Source of the DNA: an uncultured Eubacteriales bacterium
GTDB lineage: Bacteria > Bacillota_A > Clostridia > Saccharofermentanales > Saccharofermentanaceae
DNA: 5,573 bases
Direction: 5' to 3'
Assembly: GCA_900313405.1 (NCBI GenBank)
Contig: OMQY01000124.1
Span: 1-5,573, forward strand
The notes beneath the pieces were generated by a model. That model had not been told where the DNA came from and made no database searches. It was given only the letters and a program-made list of their open reading frames with translations. Within the stretch, counting starts at the first letter, position 1, and the number at the start of each line of letters is the position of its first letter. Of this stretch, positions 1-5,573 are shown piece after piece. The position numbers were made by a program, and so were the translations under genes.

Positions 1-379
1 CTACTCTCACGTCATGCATATCGGGTCCACTGTAAGAGGCGAGATAAGAGACGGGTACGATGCTTTCGATGCGGTCAATGCGATCCTGCCGGCAGGGACA
101 TTGTCCGGTGCACCGAAGATAAAGGCGTGCAAGCTGATAAATGAGCTCGAGAACAATAAGCGCGGAATATACGGCGGAGCGATCGGATATGTTGACTTCA
201 CGGGCAATCTCGATACCTGCATTGCCATAAGACTGGCTTATAAGAAGAACAACAGGCTGTTCGTCAGATCGGGTGCGGGAATCGTCTATGATTCGGTTCC
301 GGAGACAGAATACAGAGAATGCATCAACAAGGCTGCTGCGGTCGTCAAGGCTGTTAAGGAAGCAGCAGACGAGGTGTGA
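1..379 (+). CDS. trpE: Anthranilate synthase component I, C-terminal part (5' end outside window)
   Basis: This is the last 125 codons of TrpE, the chorismate-binding subunit that converts chorismate and ammonia to anthranilate in the cytoplasm. The reading frame is open from base 2, before the first ATG at 14, so the gene is cut by the window edge and that ATG is internal. Visible family motifs are YSHVMHI near the edge, LPAGTLSGAPKIKA (bases 86-127), GGAIGY, then RSGAGIVYDSVPETEY and ECINKA near the C-terminus; these belong to the conserved chorismate-binding core. Family proteins are usually near 490 residues, so roughly three quarters is missing, including the N-terminal tryptophan feedback site. 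The homologous PabB is an alternative by motif alone, but trpG and trpD directly downstream favour TrpE. It ends with TGA 13 bases before trpG. Confidence 0.96.
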   Translation, partial: YSHVMHIGSTVRGEIRDGYDAFDAVNAILPAGTLSGAPKIKACKLINELENNKRGIYGGAIGYVDFTGNLDTCIAIRLAYKKNNRLFVRSGAGIVYDSVPETEYRECINKAAAVVKAVKEAADEV

Positions 380-385
380 AAGGAG
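380..385 (+). promoter_or_regulatory. Shine-Dalgarno site of trpG
   Basis: AAGGAG lies just after the trpE stop codon and 7 bases before the ATG at 393. It decides the trpG start: the same frame is open back to an ATG at 273, but that start would lie inside trpE, would add 40 residues with no family similarity, and has no comparable ribosome binding site. Confidence 0.85.
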
Positions 386-392
386 AACGGCG

Positions 393-965
393 ATGATACT
401 TCTTATAGATAATTATGACAGCTTCTCATATAACCTCTATCAGCTGATCGGAACGATCGAACCTGACATCAAAGTCATACGTAACGATGCCATGACCATC
501 GAAGAGATAGATGAACTTAAGCCTGACGGGATCATAATATCACCCGGTCCCGGAAGGCCCGAGGATGCAGGTGTCTGTATCGATGTCGTAAAGCGGCTGG
601 GATCTAAGTATCCGATCCTCGGAGTGTGTCTCGGACACCAGTCCATCTGTGCGGCATACGGCGCAGTCGTTACTTATGCCAAGGAACTGATGCACGGTAA
701 ACAGTCGGACACGGAACTCGATAATACGTGTGAACTCTTTAAGGGGCTTGATAAAGTGGTCAAGGTAGCCAGATATCATTCGCTGGCAGCTGATTCGGCA
801 ACGATCCCCGATTGTCTCAAGGTGACGGCAAGAACGACTGACGGTGAGGTCATGGCAGTACAACATAAGACCGATCCGGTCTACGGAGTACAGTTCCATC
901 CCGAGTCGATAATGACGCCTGATGGAATAGAGATGCTTAAGAACTTTATAAACATAACAAAATAA
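393..965 (+). CDS. trpG: Anthranilate synthase component II, glutamine amidotransferase
   Basis: This 190-residue protein is a class I glutamine amidotransferase that hydrolyses glutamine and passes ammonia to TrpE. The start at 393 gives the canonical N-terminus MILLIDNYDSFSYN. Visible motifs are SPGPGRP (residues 50-56), the nucleophile loop GVCLGHQ with catalytic Cys79, HGK at 101-103, and QFHPES with His169 and Glu171 completing the triad. The length is typical for a stand-alone TrpG, so this is not the trpG-trpD fusion seen in enteric bacteria. The closely related PabA of folate synthesis cannot be excluded by motifs alone, and some bacteria use one amidotransferase for both pathways, but the position between trpE and trpD supports a tryptophan role. 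No key residue is missing. Confidence 0.96.
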   Translation: MILLIDNYDSFSYNLYQLIGTIEPDIKVIRNDAMTIEEIDELKPDGIIISPGPGRPEDAGVCIDVVKRLGSKYPILGVCLGHQSICAAYGAVVTYAKELMHGKQSDTELDNTCELFKGLDKVVKVARYHSLAADSATIPDCLKVTARTTDGEVMAVQHKTDPVYGVQFHPESIMTPDGIEMLKNFINITK

Positions 966-969
966 ACCC

Positions 970-974
970 GGAGG
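970..974 (+). promoter_or_regulatory. Shine-Dalgarno site of trpD
   Basis: GGAGG lies in the 18-base gap after trpG and 9 bases upstream of the trpD ATG at 984. It is a near-consensus site and supports that start. Confidence 0.8.
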
Positions 975-983
975 AACACAACA

Positions 984-2009
984 ATGATCAAGGAAGCAAT
1001 CATCAAGATCGTAAACAAGGAAGATCTCTCTTACGAAGAAGCATACACCGTAATGAACGAGATAATGAGCGGAGAGACAACGCCTACTCAGAATGCGGCA
1101 TTCCTGGCAGCGCTTTCCACTAAGAGTGCAAGAGCAGAGACCATCGACGAGATCTCGGGATGTGCTCAGGCAATGAGAGAACATGCGCAGGCAGTACCTC
1201 ATCCCGGCATGGAAGTGCTCGAGATAGTAGGAACAGGAGGAGATAAGGCGGGAAGCTTTAATATCTCTACAACATCCGCTTTTGTTATCGCCGCAGCCGG
1301 TGTCAAGGTGGCAAAGCACGGAAACCGCGCAGCTTCATCGAAGAGCGGTACTGCCGACTGTCTCGAGGCACTTGGCGCGAATATCGACCTGTCGCCCGAG
1401 AAGTGTCTCAAGCTCCTTGAGGAAGTCGGTTTCTGCTTCTTCTTCGCACAGAAGTATCACACATCCATGAAGTACGTCGGAGCTATCCGTAAGGAACTCG
1501 GCTTCAGGACAGTATTCAATATCCTTGGCCCTCTGACCAATCCTTCCAAGCCGGAATTCTTCCTGCTCGGAGTATATGACGAGTACCTCGTAGAAGTAGT
1601 CGCTCACGTACTCGGTTCTCTCGGAGTTAAGCGCGCTCTCGTTGTACACGGAATGGATAAGCTCGACGAGATATCCGCGAGCGAAGAGACTTTCGTTTGT
1701 GAACTCAATAACGGTGAGTACAAGAAGTATCACATCAAGCCTGAGGAATTCGGCCTTCCCCGTGGCCTTAAGGAAGACATCGTAGGCGGCACGCCTGAAG
1801 AGAATGCACAGGTAACAAGAGATATCCTGAGCGGTAAGATCACTGATACGAGAAGAGTCACGGTACTTATGAACGCAGGTGCCGCTATTTATGCAGGCGG
1901 CGCTGCTGATACTATCGCAGAGGGCGTTAAGATGGCAGCTGACCTTATCGACAGCGGCAAGGCGCTTGCTAAGCTCGAGAAGTTCATCGAGCTCTCCAAT
2001 GAGGTCTGA
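984..2009 (+). CDS. trpD: Anthranilate phosphoribosyltransferase
   Basis: This 341-residue enzyme transfers the phosphoribosyl group of PRPP to anthranilate, the second step of the pathway. The length is normal for the family. Visible motifs are the PRPP pyrophosphate loop GTGGD (residues 83-87), NIST (93-96), [15 protein letters not shown] (111-125), the anthranilate-side segment [19 protein letters not shown] (169-187) and the metal-binding Asp-Glu pair at 228-229 in MDKLDEIS. The residue before that Leu-Asp-Glu is Lys226, where many homologues have Gly; I regard this as a tolerated variant. The N-terminal helical domain (about 1-70) and the alpha/beta domain are both complete. The TGA stop lies only 2 bases before the trpC ATG, which suggests coupled translation. 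Confidence 0.97.
   Translation: MIKEAIIKIVNKEDLSYEEAYTVMNEIMSGETTPTQNAAFLAALSTKSARAETIDEISGCAQAMREHAQAVPHPGMEVLEIVGTGGDKAGSFNISTTSAFVIAAAGVKVAKHGNRAASSKSGTADCLEALGANIDLSPEKCLKLLEEVGFCFFFAQKYHTSMKYVGAIRKELGFRTVFNILGPLTNPSKPEFFLLGVYDEYLVEVVAHVLGSLGVKRALVVHGMDKLDEISASEETFVCELNNGEYKKYHIKPEEFGLPRGLKEDIVGGTPEENAQVTRDILSGKITDTRRVTVLMNAGAAIYAGGAADTIAEGVKMAADLIDSGKALAKLEKFIELSNEV
2000..2005 (+). promoter_or_regulatory. Shine-Dalgarno-like site of trpC inside the trpD 3' end
   Basis: TGAGGT, with a GAGG core at 2001-2004, lies within the last trpD codons and 7 bases before the GAGG-directed ATG at 2012. Because the site is embedded in trpD, ribosomes finishing trpD would expose or reuse it. Coupling is inferred from the 2-base gap. 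Confidence 0.55.
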
Positions 2010-2011
2010 TC

Positions 2012-2794
2012 ATGGCTGATATCCTGAAGACCATAGCAGACAGGACCAGGGTAAGGGTCGAAGAGGCCAGGCGTGAAGTGTCTGAGGAAGAGATGAGAGC
2101 GAAGGCATACGGGATGCCGAAGGGAGAGTTCCTTTTCGAGAAGGCTCTCGCCGGTGACGGGATGTCATTCATATGCGAGTGTAAGAAAGCGTCTCCTTCC
2201 AAGGGTGTCATCGCGGAGGACTTCCCGTATCTTGATATCGCCCGTGAATATGAGGAGGCAGGGGCATCGGCAATATCCGTTCTTACCGAGCCTCAATGGT
2301 TCATGGGATCCCTCGAGTACTTGAGGCAGATCGCAGCTGAAGTGAGTATTCCGTGTCTTCGCAAGGACTTCACCGTATCTCCTTATATGATCTATGAGGC
2401 AAAACTTGCCGGTGCATCTGCGGTCCTGCTGATCTGTTCTATCCTGACCGAGGCTGAACTCAAAGAGTATATCGGAATATGTGATGAGCTCGGACTGTCG
2501 GCGCTCGTCGAAGCACATGACGAGACGGAAGTTGCCATGGCTGTAAGAAGCGGCGCACGAGTTATCGGAGTCAACAACCGTGATCTTAAGGACTTCACCG
2601 TTGATCCGACAAACTGTCTGAGACTTCGGGCGGCTGTTCCCGATGATGTGATCTTTGTCGGGGAGAGCGGAGTAAAGACATCTGACGATATCAGGAAGCT
2701 CCTCGAAAACAACGTAGATGCAGTACTTATCGGTGAGTCTATGATGCGGGCGAAGGATAAGAAGGCTTTCCTCGCCGATCTTAAGAATGTGTGA
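2012..2794 (+). CDS. trpC: Indole-3-glycerol-phosphate synthase
   Basis: This 260-residue TIM-barrel enzyme decarboxylates and cyclises CdRP (carboxyphenylaminodeoxyribulose phosphate) to indole-glycerol phosphate. The length matches the monofunctional family. Conserved active-site segments appear in order: ECKKASPSKG (Glu56, Lys58 and the SPS phosphate/substrate loop at 61-63), LRKDF with Lys118, VEAH with Glu167, GVNNRDL with Asn188, and GESG with Glu218 and Ser219. These correspond to the residues established in archaeal and bacterial IGPS. The C-terminal GESMMRA segment is the phosphate-binding loop. TrpC is not fused to TrpF here, unlike in E. coli; TrpF is instead joined to TrpB in the next gene. 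Confidence 0.97.
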   Translation: MADILKTIADRTRVRVEEARREVSEEEMRAKAYGMPKGEFLFEKALAGDGMSFICECKKASPSKGVIAEDFPYLDIAREYEEAGASAISVLTEPQWFMGSLEYLRQIAAEVSIPCLRKDFTVSPYMIYEAKLAGASAVLLICSILTEAELKEYIGICDELGLSALVEAHDETEVAMAVRSGARVIGVNNRDLKDFTVDPTNCLRLRAAVPDDVIFVGESGVKTSDDIRKLLENNVDAVLIGESMMRAKDKKAFLADLKNV

Positions 2795-2810
2795 AAGGAC
2801 GTAGTAAGAT

Positions 2811-4625
2811 ATGACCGGTATCAAGATATGCGGGCTTTCCCGTCCGGAAGATATAAAGACTGCTAATGAGATCTTGCCGGATTATATCGGATTCATGCTC
2901 TGGGAGCCGAGCAAGCGCCATGTGACGGTTGACCGGGCGCGCGAGCTTAAAGCGTTACTGGACAAGCGCATCAAAGCTGTAGGCGTGTTCGTCGATGAGG
3001 ATGTTGATATCGTAGTAGATCTGGCGAACAGCGGAGTGATCGACATCATTCAGCTCCACGGCAGTGAGGATGACGGCTACATAAGTCTTCTCAGACAAAA
3101 GACGGATAAGAAGATAATCAAAGCCTATAAGGTGCGCTCGGCCGAGGATGTCGAAGCAGCCGGGAAGAGTACTGCCGATATGGTGCTCCTCGATTCGGGA
3201 AGCGGAGTCGGAGGGACGGGCAACAGCTTTGACTGGAGTCTGATCCGTGGGATAAAAAGGGATTATATCCTGGCGGGCGGGCTGGATCCGGACAATGTAG
3301 CGGATGCCGTCAGACAGATAAGACCCTTCGCTGTCGATGTAAGTTCGGGAGTCGAGACTGACGGTGTAAAAGACAGACAAAAGATGATAAGATTTGCAGG
3401 CAATGTAAGAAGCGTAAACAATGGAGGTGCAACAATGGCCGATCCCAAAGGAAGATTCGGTGTTCACGGAGGGCAATATATCCCCGAGACACTTATGAAT
3501 GCGGTTATCGAGCTGGAGGAAGCTTATAACAGATATAAAGATGATCCCGAATTCAACAGAGAACTTAAGGATCTGCTCGATCAGTATGCGGGACGTCCGA
3601 GTCTGCTCTACTACGCTGAGAAGATGACGAAGGATCTCGGGGGCGCTAAGATCTACCTTAAGCGCGAGGATCTGAACCATACCGGTTCTCATAAGATCAA
3701 CAACGTCCTGGGCCAGGCACTCCTTGCCAAGAAGATGGGAAAGACAAGGCTTATCGCTGAGACAGGTGCAGGGCAGCACGGAGTGGCTACTGCTACTGCT
3801 GCTGCACTTCTCGGTATGGAATGTGTCGTGTTCATGGGCGAAGAAGATACCAAGCGCCAGGCCCTTAACGTCTATCGTATGAAGCTCCTTGGTTCCGATG
3901 TTGTTCCGGTAAAGAGCGGTACGGCAACACTCAAGGATGCTGTATCCGAGGCGATGCGGGAATGGACATCGCGTATTGACGATACACATTACTGTTTGGG
4001 TTCTGTTATGGGCCCGCATCCGTTCCCTACGATCGTCAGAGACTTCCAGGCTGTGATCTCGCGTGAGATCAAGAGTCAGATGCTCGAGAAGGAGGGAAGA
4101 CTTCCTGATGCCGTTATCGCCTGCTGCGGCGGCGGATCAAATGCTATCGGTTCCTTCTATCATTTTATCGGGGATGAAGGCGTAAGGCTTATAGGCTGTG
4201 AAGCCGCAGGCCGCGGTATCGATACACTGGAGACGGCGGCTACTCTAAATACCGGACGACTCGGTATCTTTCATGGTATGAAATCCTATTTCTGCCAGGA
4301 TGAGTTCGGACAGATAGCTCCTGTTTACTCTATCTCTGCCGGCCTTGATTATCCGGGCATAGGTCCCGAGCATGCATGGCTTCATGATACCGGTCGTGCC
4401 GAGTATGTTGCGATAACCGATGATGAGGCGGTGGATGCTTTCGAGTATCTGTCGAGGACAGAAGGCATCATACCGGCTATCGAATCAGCCCATGCAGTAG
4501 CATATGCACGCAAGATCGCTCCGGCAATGTCAAAGGATCAGATAATCGTCGTTACGATATCCGGGCGAGGCGACAAGGACTGTGCTGCTATGGCCAGATA
4601 CAGAGGAGAGGAGATCTACGAATGA
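2811..4625 (+). CDS. trpFB: Fused phosphoribosylanthranilate isomerase / tryptophan synthase beta chain (TrpF-TrpB)
   Basis: This 604-codon frame joins two complete enzymes. Residues 1 to about 202 are TrpF, which isomerises phosphoribosylanthranilate: KICGL with catalytic Cys7, SKRHV (34-38), LLDSG with Asp128, GGTGNSFDW (134-142), LAGGLDP and VDVSSGVE (175-182). Residues 209-604 are TrpB, the PLP enzyme that condenses indole with serine: [17 protein letters not shown] with PLP-binding Lys295, ETGAGQHG with Glu317, GGGSNA (440-445) and SGRGDKD (584-590). Counted from Met209, the PLP lysine is residue 87 and the glutamate 109, exactly as in the Salmonella beta chain, so this is a full-length TrpB1-type domain of 396 residues. 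The linker is only about 6 residues and encodes a Shine-Dalgarno site before Met209. GRPSLLYYA replaces the commoner GRPTPLY. An AAGGA site (2795-2799) lies 11 bases before the ATG. The stop overlaps trpA. Confidence 0.94.
   Translation: MTGIKICGLSRPEDIKTANEILPDYIGFMLWEPSKRHVTVDRARELKALLDKRIKAVGVFVDEDVDIVVDLANSGVIDIIQLHGSEDDGYISLLRQKTDKKIIKAYKVRSAEDVEAAGKSTADMVLLDSGSGVGGTGNSFDWSLIRGIKRDYILAGGLDPDNVADAVRQIRPFAVDVSSGVETDGVKDRQKMIRFAGNVRSVNNGGATMADPKGRFGVHGGQYIPETLMNAVIELEEAYNRYKDDPEFNRELKDLLDQYAGRPSLLYYAEKMTKDLGGAKIYLKREDLNHTGSHKINNVLGQALLAKKMGKTRLIAETGAGQHGVATATAAALLGMECVVFMGEEDTKRQALNVYRMKLLGSDVVPVKSGTATLKDAVSEAMREWTSRIDDTHYCLGSVMGPHPFPTIVRDFQAVISREIKSQMLEKEGRLPDAVIACCGGGSNAIGSFYHFIGDEGVRLIGCEAAGRGIDTLETAATLNTGRLGIFHGMKSYFCQDEFGQIAPVYSISAGLDYPGIGPEHAWLHDTGRAEYVAITDDEAVDAFEYLSRTEGIIPAIESAHAVAYARKIAPAMSKDQIIVVTISGRGDKDCAAMARYRGEEIYE
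3423..3437 (+). promoter_or_regulatory. Internal ribosome binding site and in-frame ATG for a separate TrpB product
   Basis: GGAGG at 3423-3427 is followed after 7 bases by an in-frame ATG at 3435, exactly at the TrpF/TrpB domain boundary. Translation from here would give a free 396-residue TrpB starting [15 protein letters not shown], of normal length for the family. The match and spacing are as good as those of the undisputed starts in this operon. Use of the site is inferred. An annotation that splits the locus would start trpB at 3435. Confidence 0.7.
4604..4613 (+). promoter_or_regulatory. Tandem Shine-Dalgarno motifs of trpA inside the trpB 3' end
   Basis: Two adjacent AGGAG motifs (4604-4608 and 4609-4613) lie in the last TrpB codons; the second is 8 bases upstream of the trpA ATG at 4622. 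Together with the ATGA stop/start overlap they indicate coupled translation, which fits the need for matched alpha and beta chains of tryptophan synthase. Confidence 0.75.
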
Positions 4626-5392
4626 GCAATATAAAGAAGGCTTTCGAGAACGGTAAGGCATTTATTCCTTTTATCACTTGCGGTGATCCTGATCTGGAGA
4701 CGACAGAGAAGATAGTCAAGGAAATGGTGGCATCAGGTGCGGATCTGGTCGAATTGGGAATCCCGTTCTCTGATCCGACGGCTGAGGGACCGACTATCCA
4801 GGAGGCTAACCTTCGTGCGCTGACAGCGGGATGTACCACGGATAAGGTTTTCGATATGGTGGTCAGAATTCGCGAGACCGTTACGGTTCCCATGGTATTT
4901 ATGACGTATGCTAATGTTGTATTCTCATACGGCGCAGAGCGTTTCATCTCCCGTTGTGCCGAAGTCGGGATCGACGGACTGATACTGCCTGATATTCCAT
5001 ATGAGGAGAAGGGCGAGTTCCTTGACCTGATGGAAAGATACGGGCTCGATCTGATATCTCTCATCGCGCCGACATCCGACAACCGCATATCAATGATCGC
5101 ATCGGAGGCCGCGGGCTTTATCTATGTTGTATCAAGTCTCGGTGTGACGGGCGTCAGGAGCAAGATCACGACCGATATCCCTTCGCTCTGCGCAGCAGTC
5201 AAGGCATCTTCGAAGGTCCCCTGTGCGATCGGATTCGGAATATCCAATCCCGAGCAGGCTGCGGCCATGGCAGAGCACGCAGACGGAGTTATCGTCGGCT
5301 CGGCTATCGTAAAGATAATCGCTCAATATGGAAGAGACGCAGTGCCCCACGTCGGAGAGTTCGTCCGGTCTATGAAGGCCGCGATCGTGTGA
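4622..5392 (+). CDS. trpA: Tryptophan synthase alpha chain
   Basis: This 256-residue TIM-barrel protein cleaves indole-glycerol phosphate to indole and glyceraldehyde-3-phosphate; indole then passes to the beta chain. The length is slightly below the 268 of E. coli, within the family range. Visible motifs are FITCGDPD (18-24), ELGIPFSDP with catalytic Glu44 (Glu49 in Salmonella), GPTIQEA (56-62), LPDIPYEE (122-129), APTSDNRI (149-156), SSLGVTG (171-177), and the phosphate-binding GFGI (204-207) and GSAIV (226-230). The second classical catalytic residue, Asp60 in Salmonella, is Glu55 here (PTAEGP), keeping the acid group. From memory, a Glu at this position and the SSLGVTG form occur in clostridial TrpA, so I expect an active enzyme. 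The start overlaps the trpFB stop as ATGA. It is the last trp gene in the window. Confidence 0.97.
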   Translation: MSNIKKAFENGKAFIPFITCGDPDLETTEKIVKEMVASGADLVELGIPFSDPTAEGPTIQEANLRALTAGCTTDKVFDMVVRIRETVTVPMVFMTYANVVFSYGAERFISRCAEVGIDGLILPDIPYEEKGEFLDLMERYGLDLISLIAPTSDNRISMIASEAAGFIYVVSSLGVTGVRSKITTDIPSLCAAVKASSKVPCAIGFGISNPEQAAAMAEHADGVIVGSAIVKIIAQYGRDAVPHVGEFVRSMKAAIV

Positions 5393-5433
5393 GGTAACTG
5401 TGACCGGCGGCATAGGCCCGTTCAATCTGCAAG

Positions 5434-5462
5434 TTGAATATTAAAGCATTTTTGGGTATACT
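5434..5462 (+). promoter_or_regulatory. Sigma-70-type promoter for the tRNA-Ser gene
   Basis: TTGAAT (5434-5439) and TATACT (5457-5462) are separated by 17 bases, the optimal spacing. The -35 element matches consensus at 4 of 6 positions and the -10 element at 5 of 6. Transcription would begin about 5468-5470, roughly ten bases before the mature tRNA end at 5480. The rest of the 87-base spacer after trpA holds no other gene or clear terminator. Confidence 0.75.
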
Positions 5463-5479
5463 ATCACGTGCTGACGAAT

Positions 5480-5570
5480 GGAGACGTATCGAAGTGGTCA
5501 TAACGGGGCGCACTCGAAATGCGTTTGCCGGGCAACCGGCACGTGGGTTCGAATCCCACCGTCTCCGCCA
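5480..5570 (+). tRNA. tRNA-Ser, anticodon CGA
   Basis: A complete class II tRNA folds by eye. The acceptor stem GGAGACG (5480-5486) pairs with CGTCTCC (5560-5566), followed by discriminator G and an encoded CCA (5568-5570). The D stem is TCG/CGG around a loop with GTGGT. The anticodon stem GCGCA/TGCGT (one G-T pair) closes the loop CTCGAAA, with anticodon CGA at 5515-5517, reading the serine codon UCG. A long variable arm, TGCCGG/CCGGCA with a GCAA loop (5526-5541), is the hallmark of serine tRNAs and agrees with the anticodon. The T stem GTGGG/CCCAC encloses TTCGAAT. The window ends three bases after the CCA, so whether other tRNA genes follow is unknown. Confidence 0.96.
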
Positions 5571-5573
5571 CAG

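Noticed and set aside
273..392. Upstream extension of the trpG frame to an ATG at 273
   Set aside because: The extra 40 residues lie inside trpE in another frame, show no amidotransferase similarity, and AAGGAG plus the canonical MILLIDNYDSF start point to 393.
540..1319. Antisense open frame of 259 codons across trpG and trpD
   Set aside because: It spans two well-supported genes and their intergenic gap, and its translation has no recognisable motif.
3785..3810. Short run of repeated GCT/ACT codons in trpB
   Set aside because: It encodes the conserved Ala/Thr-rich helix after ETGAGQHG in TrpB, so it is coding composition and not a repeat element.
2955..4019. Long antisense open frame of 354 codons opposite trpFB
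   Set aside because: It is a shadow of the real gene. The + strand frame has full-length conserved enzyme motifs; the antisense product is Cys/His/Ile-rich with no recognisable domain.
5421..5438. Inverted repeat TTCAA/TTGAA after trpA as a terminator
   Set aside because: The stem is only 5 AT-rich pairs with an 8-base loop, overlaps the -35 element, and the T-run at 5449-5453 is 10 bases further on. It is too weak for an intrinsic terminator.
5480..5570. tRNA-Ser as an attachment site for an integrated element
   Set aside because: tRNA-Ser genes are common integration targets, but the window ends three bases later and shows no integrase or duplicated tRNA end.

Overview
The window is a nearly complete tryptophan biosynthesis operon on the + strand, followed by a serine tRNA gene. 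The order is trpE (3' end only), trpG, trpD, trpC, a trpF-trpB fusion and trpA. Together they cover every step from chorismate to L-tryptophan, apart from the missing N-terminal part of TrpE. The promoter, any leader or attenuator and the TrpE feedback site would lie upstream of base 1 and cannot be judged.

Layout: trpE ends at 379. trpG (393-965), trpD (984-2009), trpC (2012-2794), trpF-trpB (2811-4625) and trpA (4622-5392) follow with gaps of 13, 18, 2 and 16 bases and a final 4-base ATGA overlap. This spacing indicates one transcript with translational coupling at the trpD/trpC and trpFB/trpA junctions. An 87-base spacer follows, with no convincing terminator but a good sigma-70-type promoter. 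It precedes tRNA-Ser(CGA) at 5480-5570, which has an encoded CCA.

How the genes work together: TrpE and TrpG form anthranilate synthase. TrpD adds the phosphoribosyl group, the TrpF domain isomerises the product, TrpC closes the indole ring, and TrpA with the TrpB domain makes tryptophan from indole-glycerol phosphate and serine.

Organism: purine-rich Shine-Dalgarno sites (AGGAG/GGAGG) at most starts, frequent AGA and ATA codons beside moderate GC, the E-G-D-C-F-B-A order and protein signatures such as SSLGVTG in TrpA suggest a Firmicute of the class Clostridia. This is inference from pattern memory; I would not name a genus.

The content is mostly ordinary core metabolism. The most notable feature is the trpF-trpB fusion, whose linker still holds a strong ribosome binding site and an in-frame ATG for a free TrpB, plus a probable relic of the old trpF stop codon one base out of frame. 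TrpA also has Glu where the classical catalytic Asp60 sits. I see no evidence of an undescribed system, mobile element or CRISPR array.
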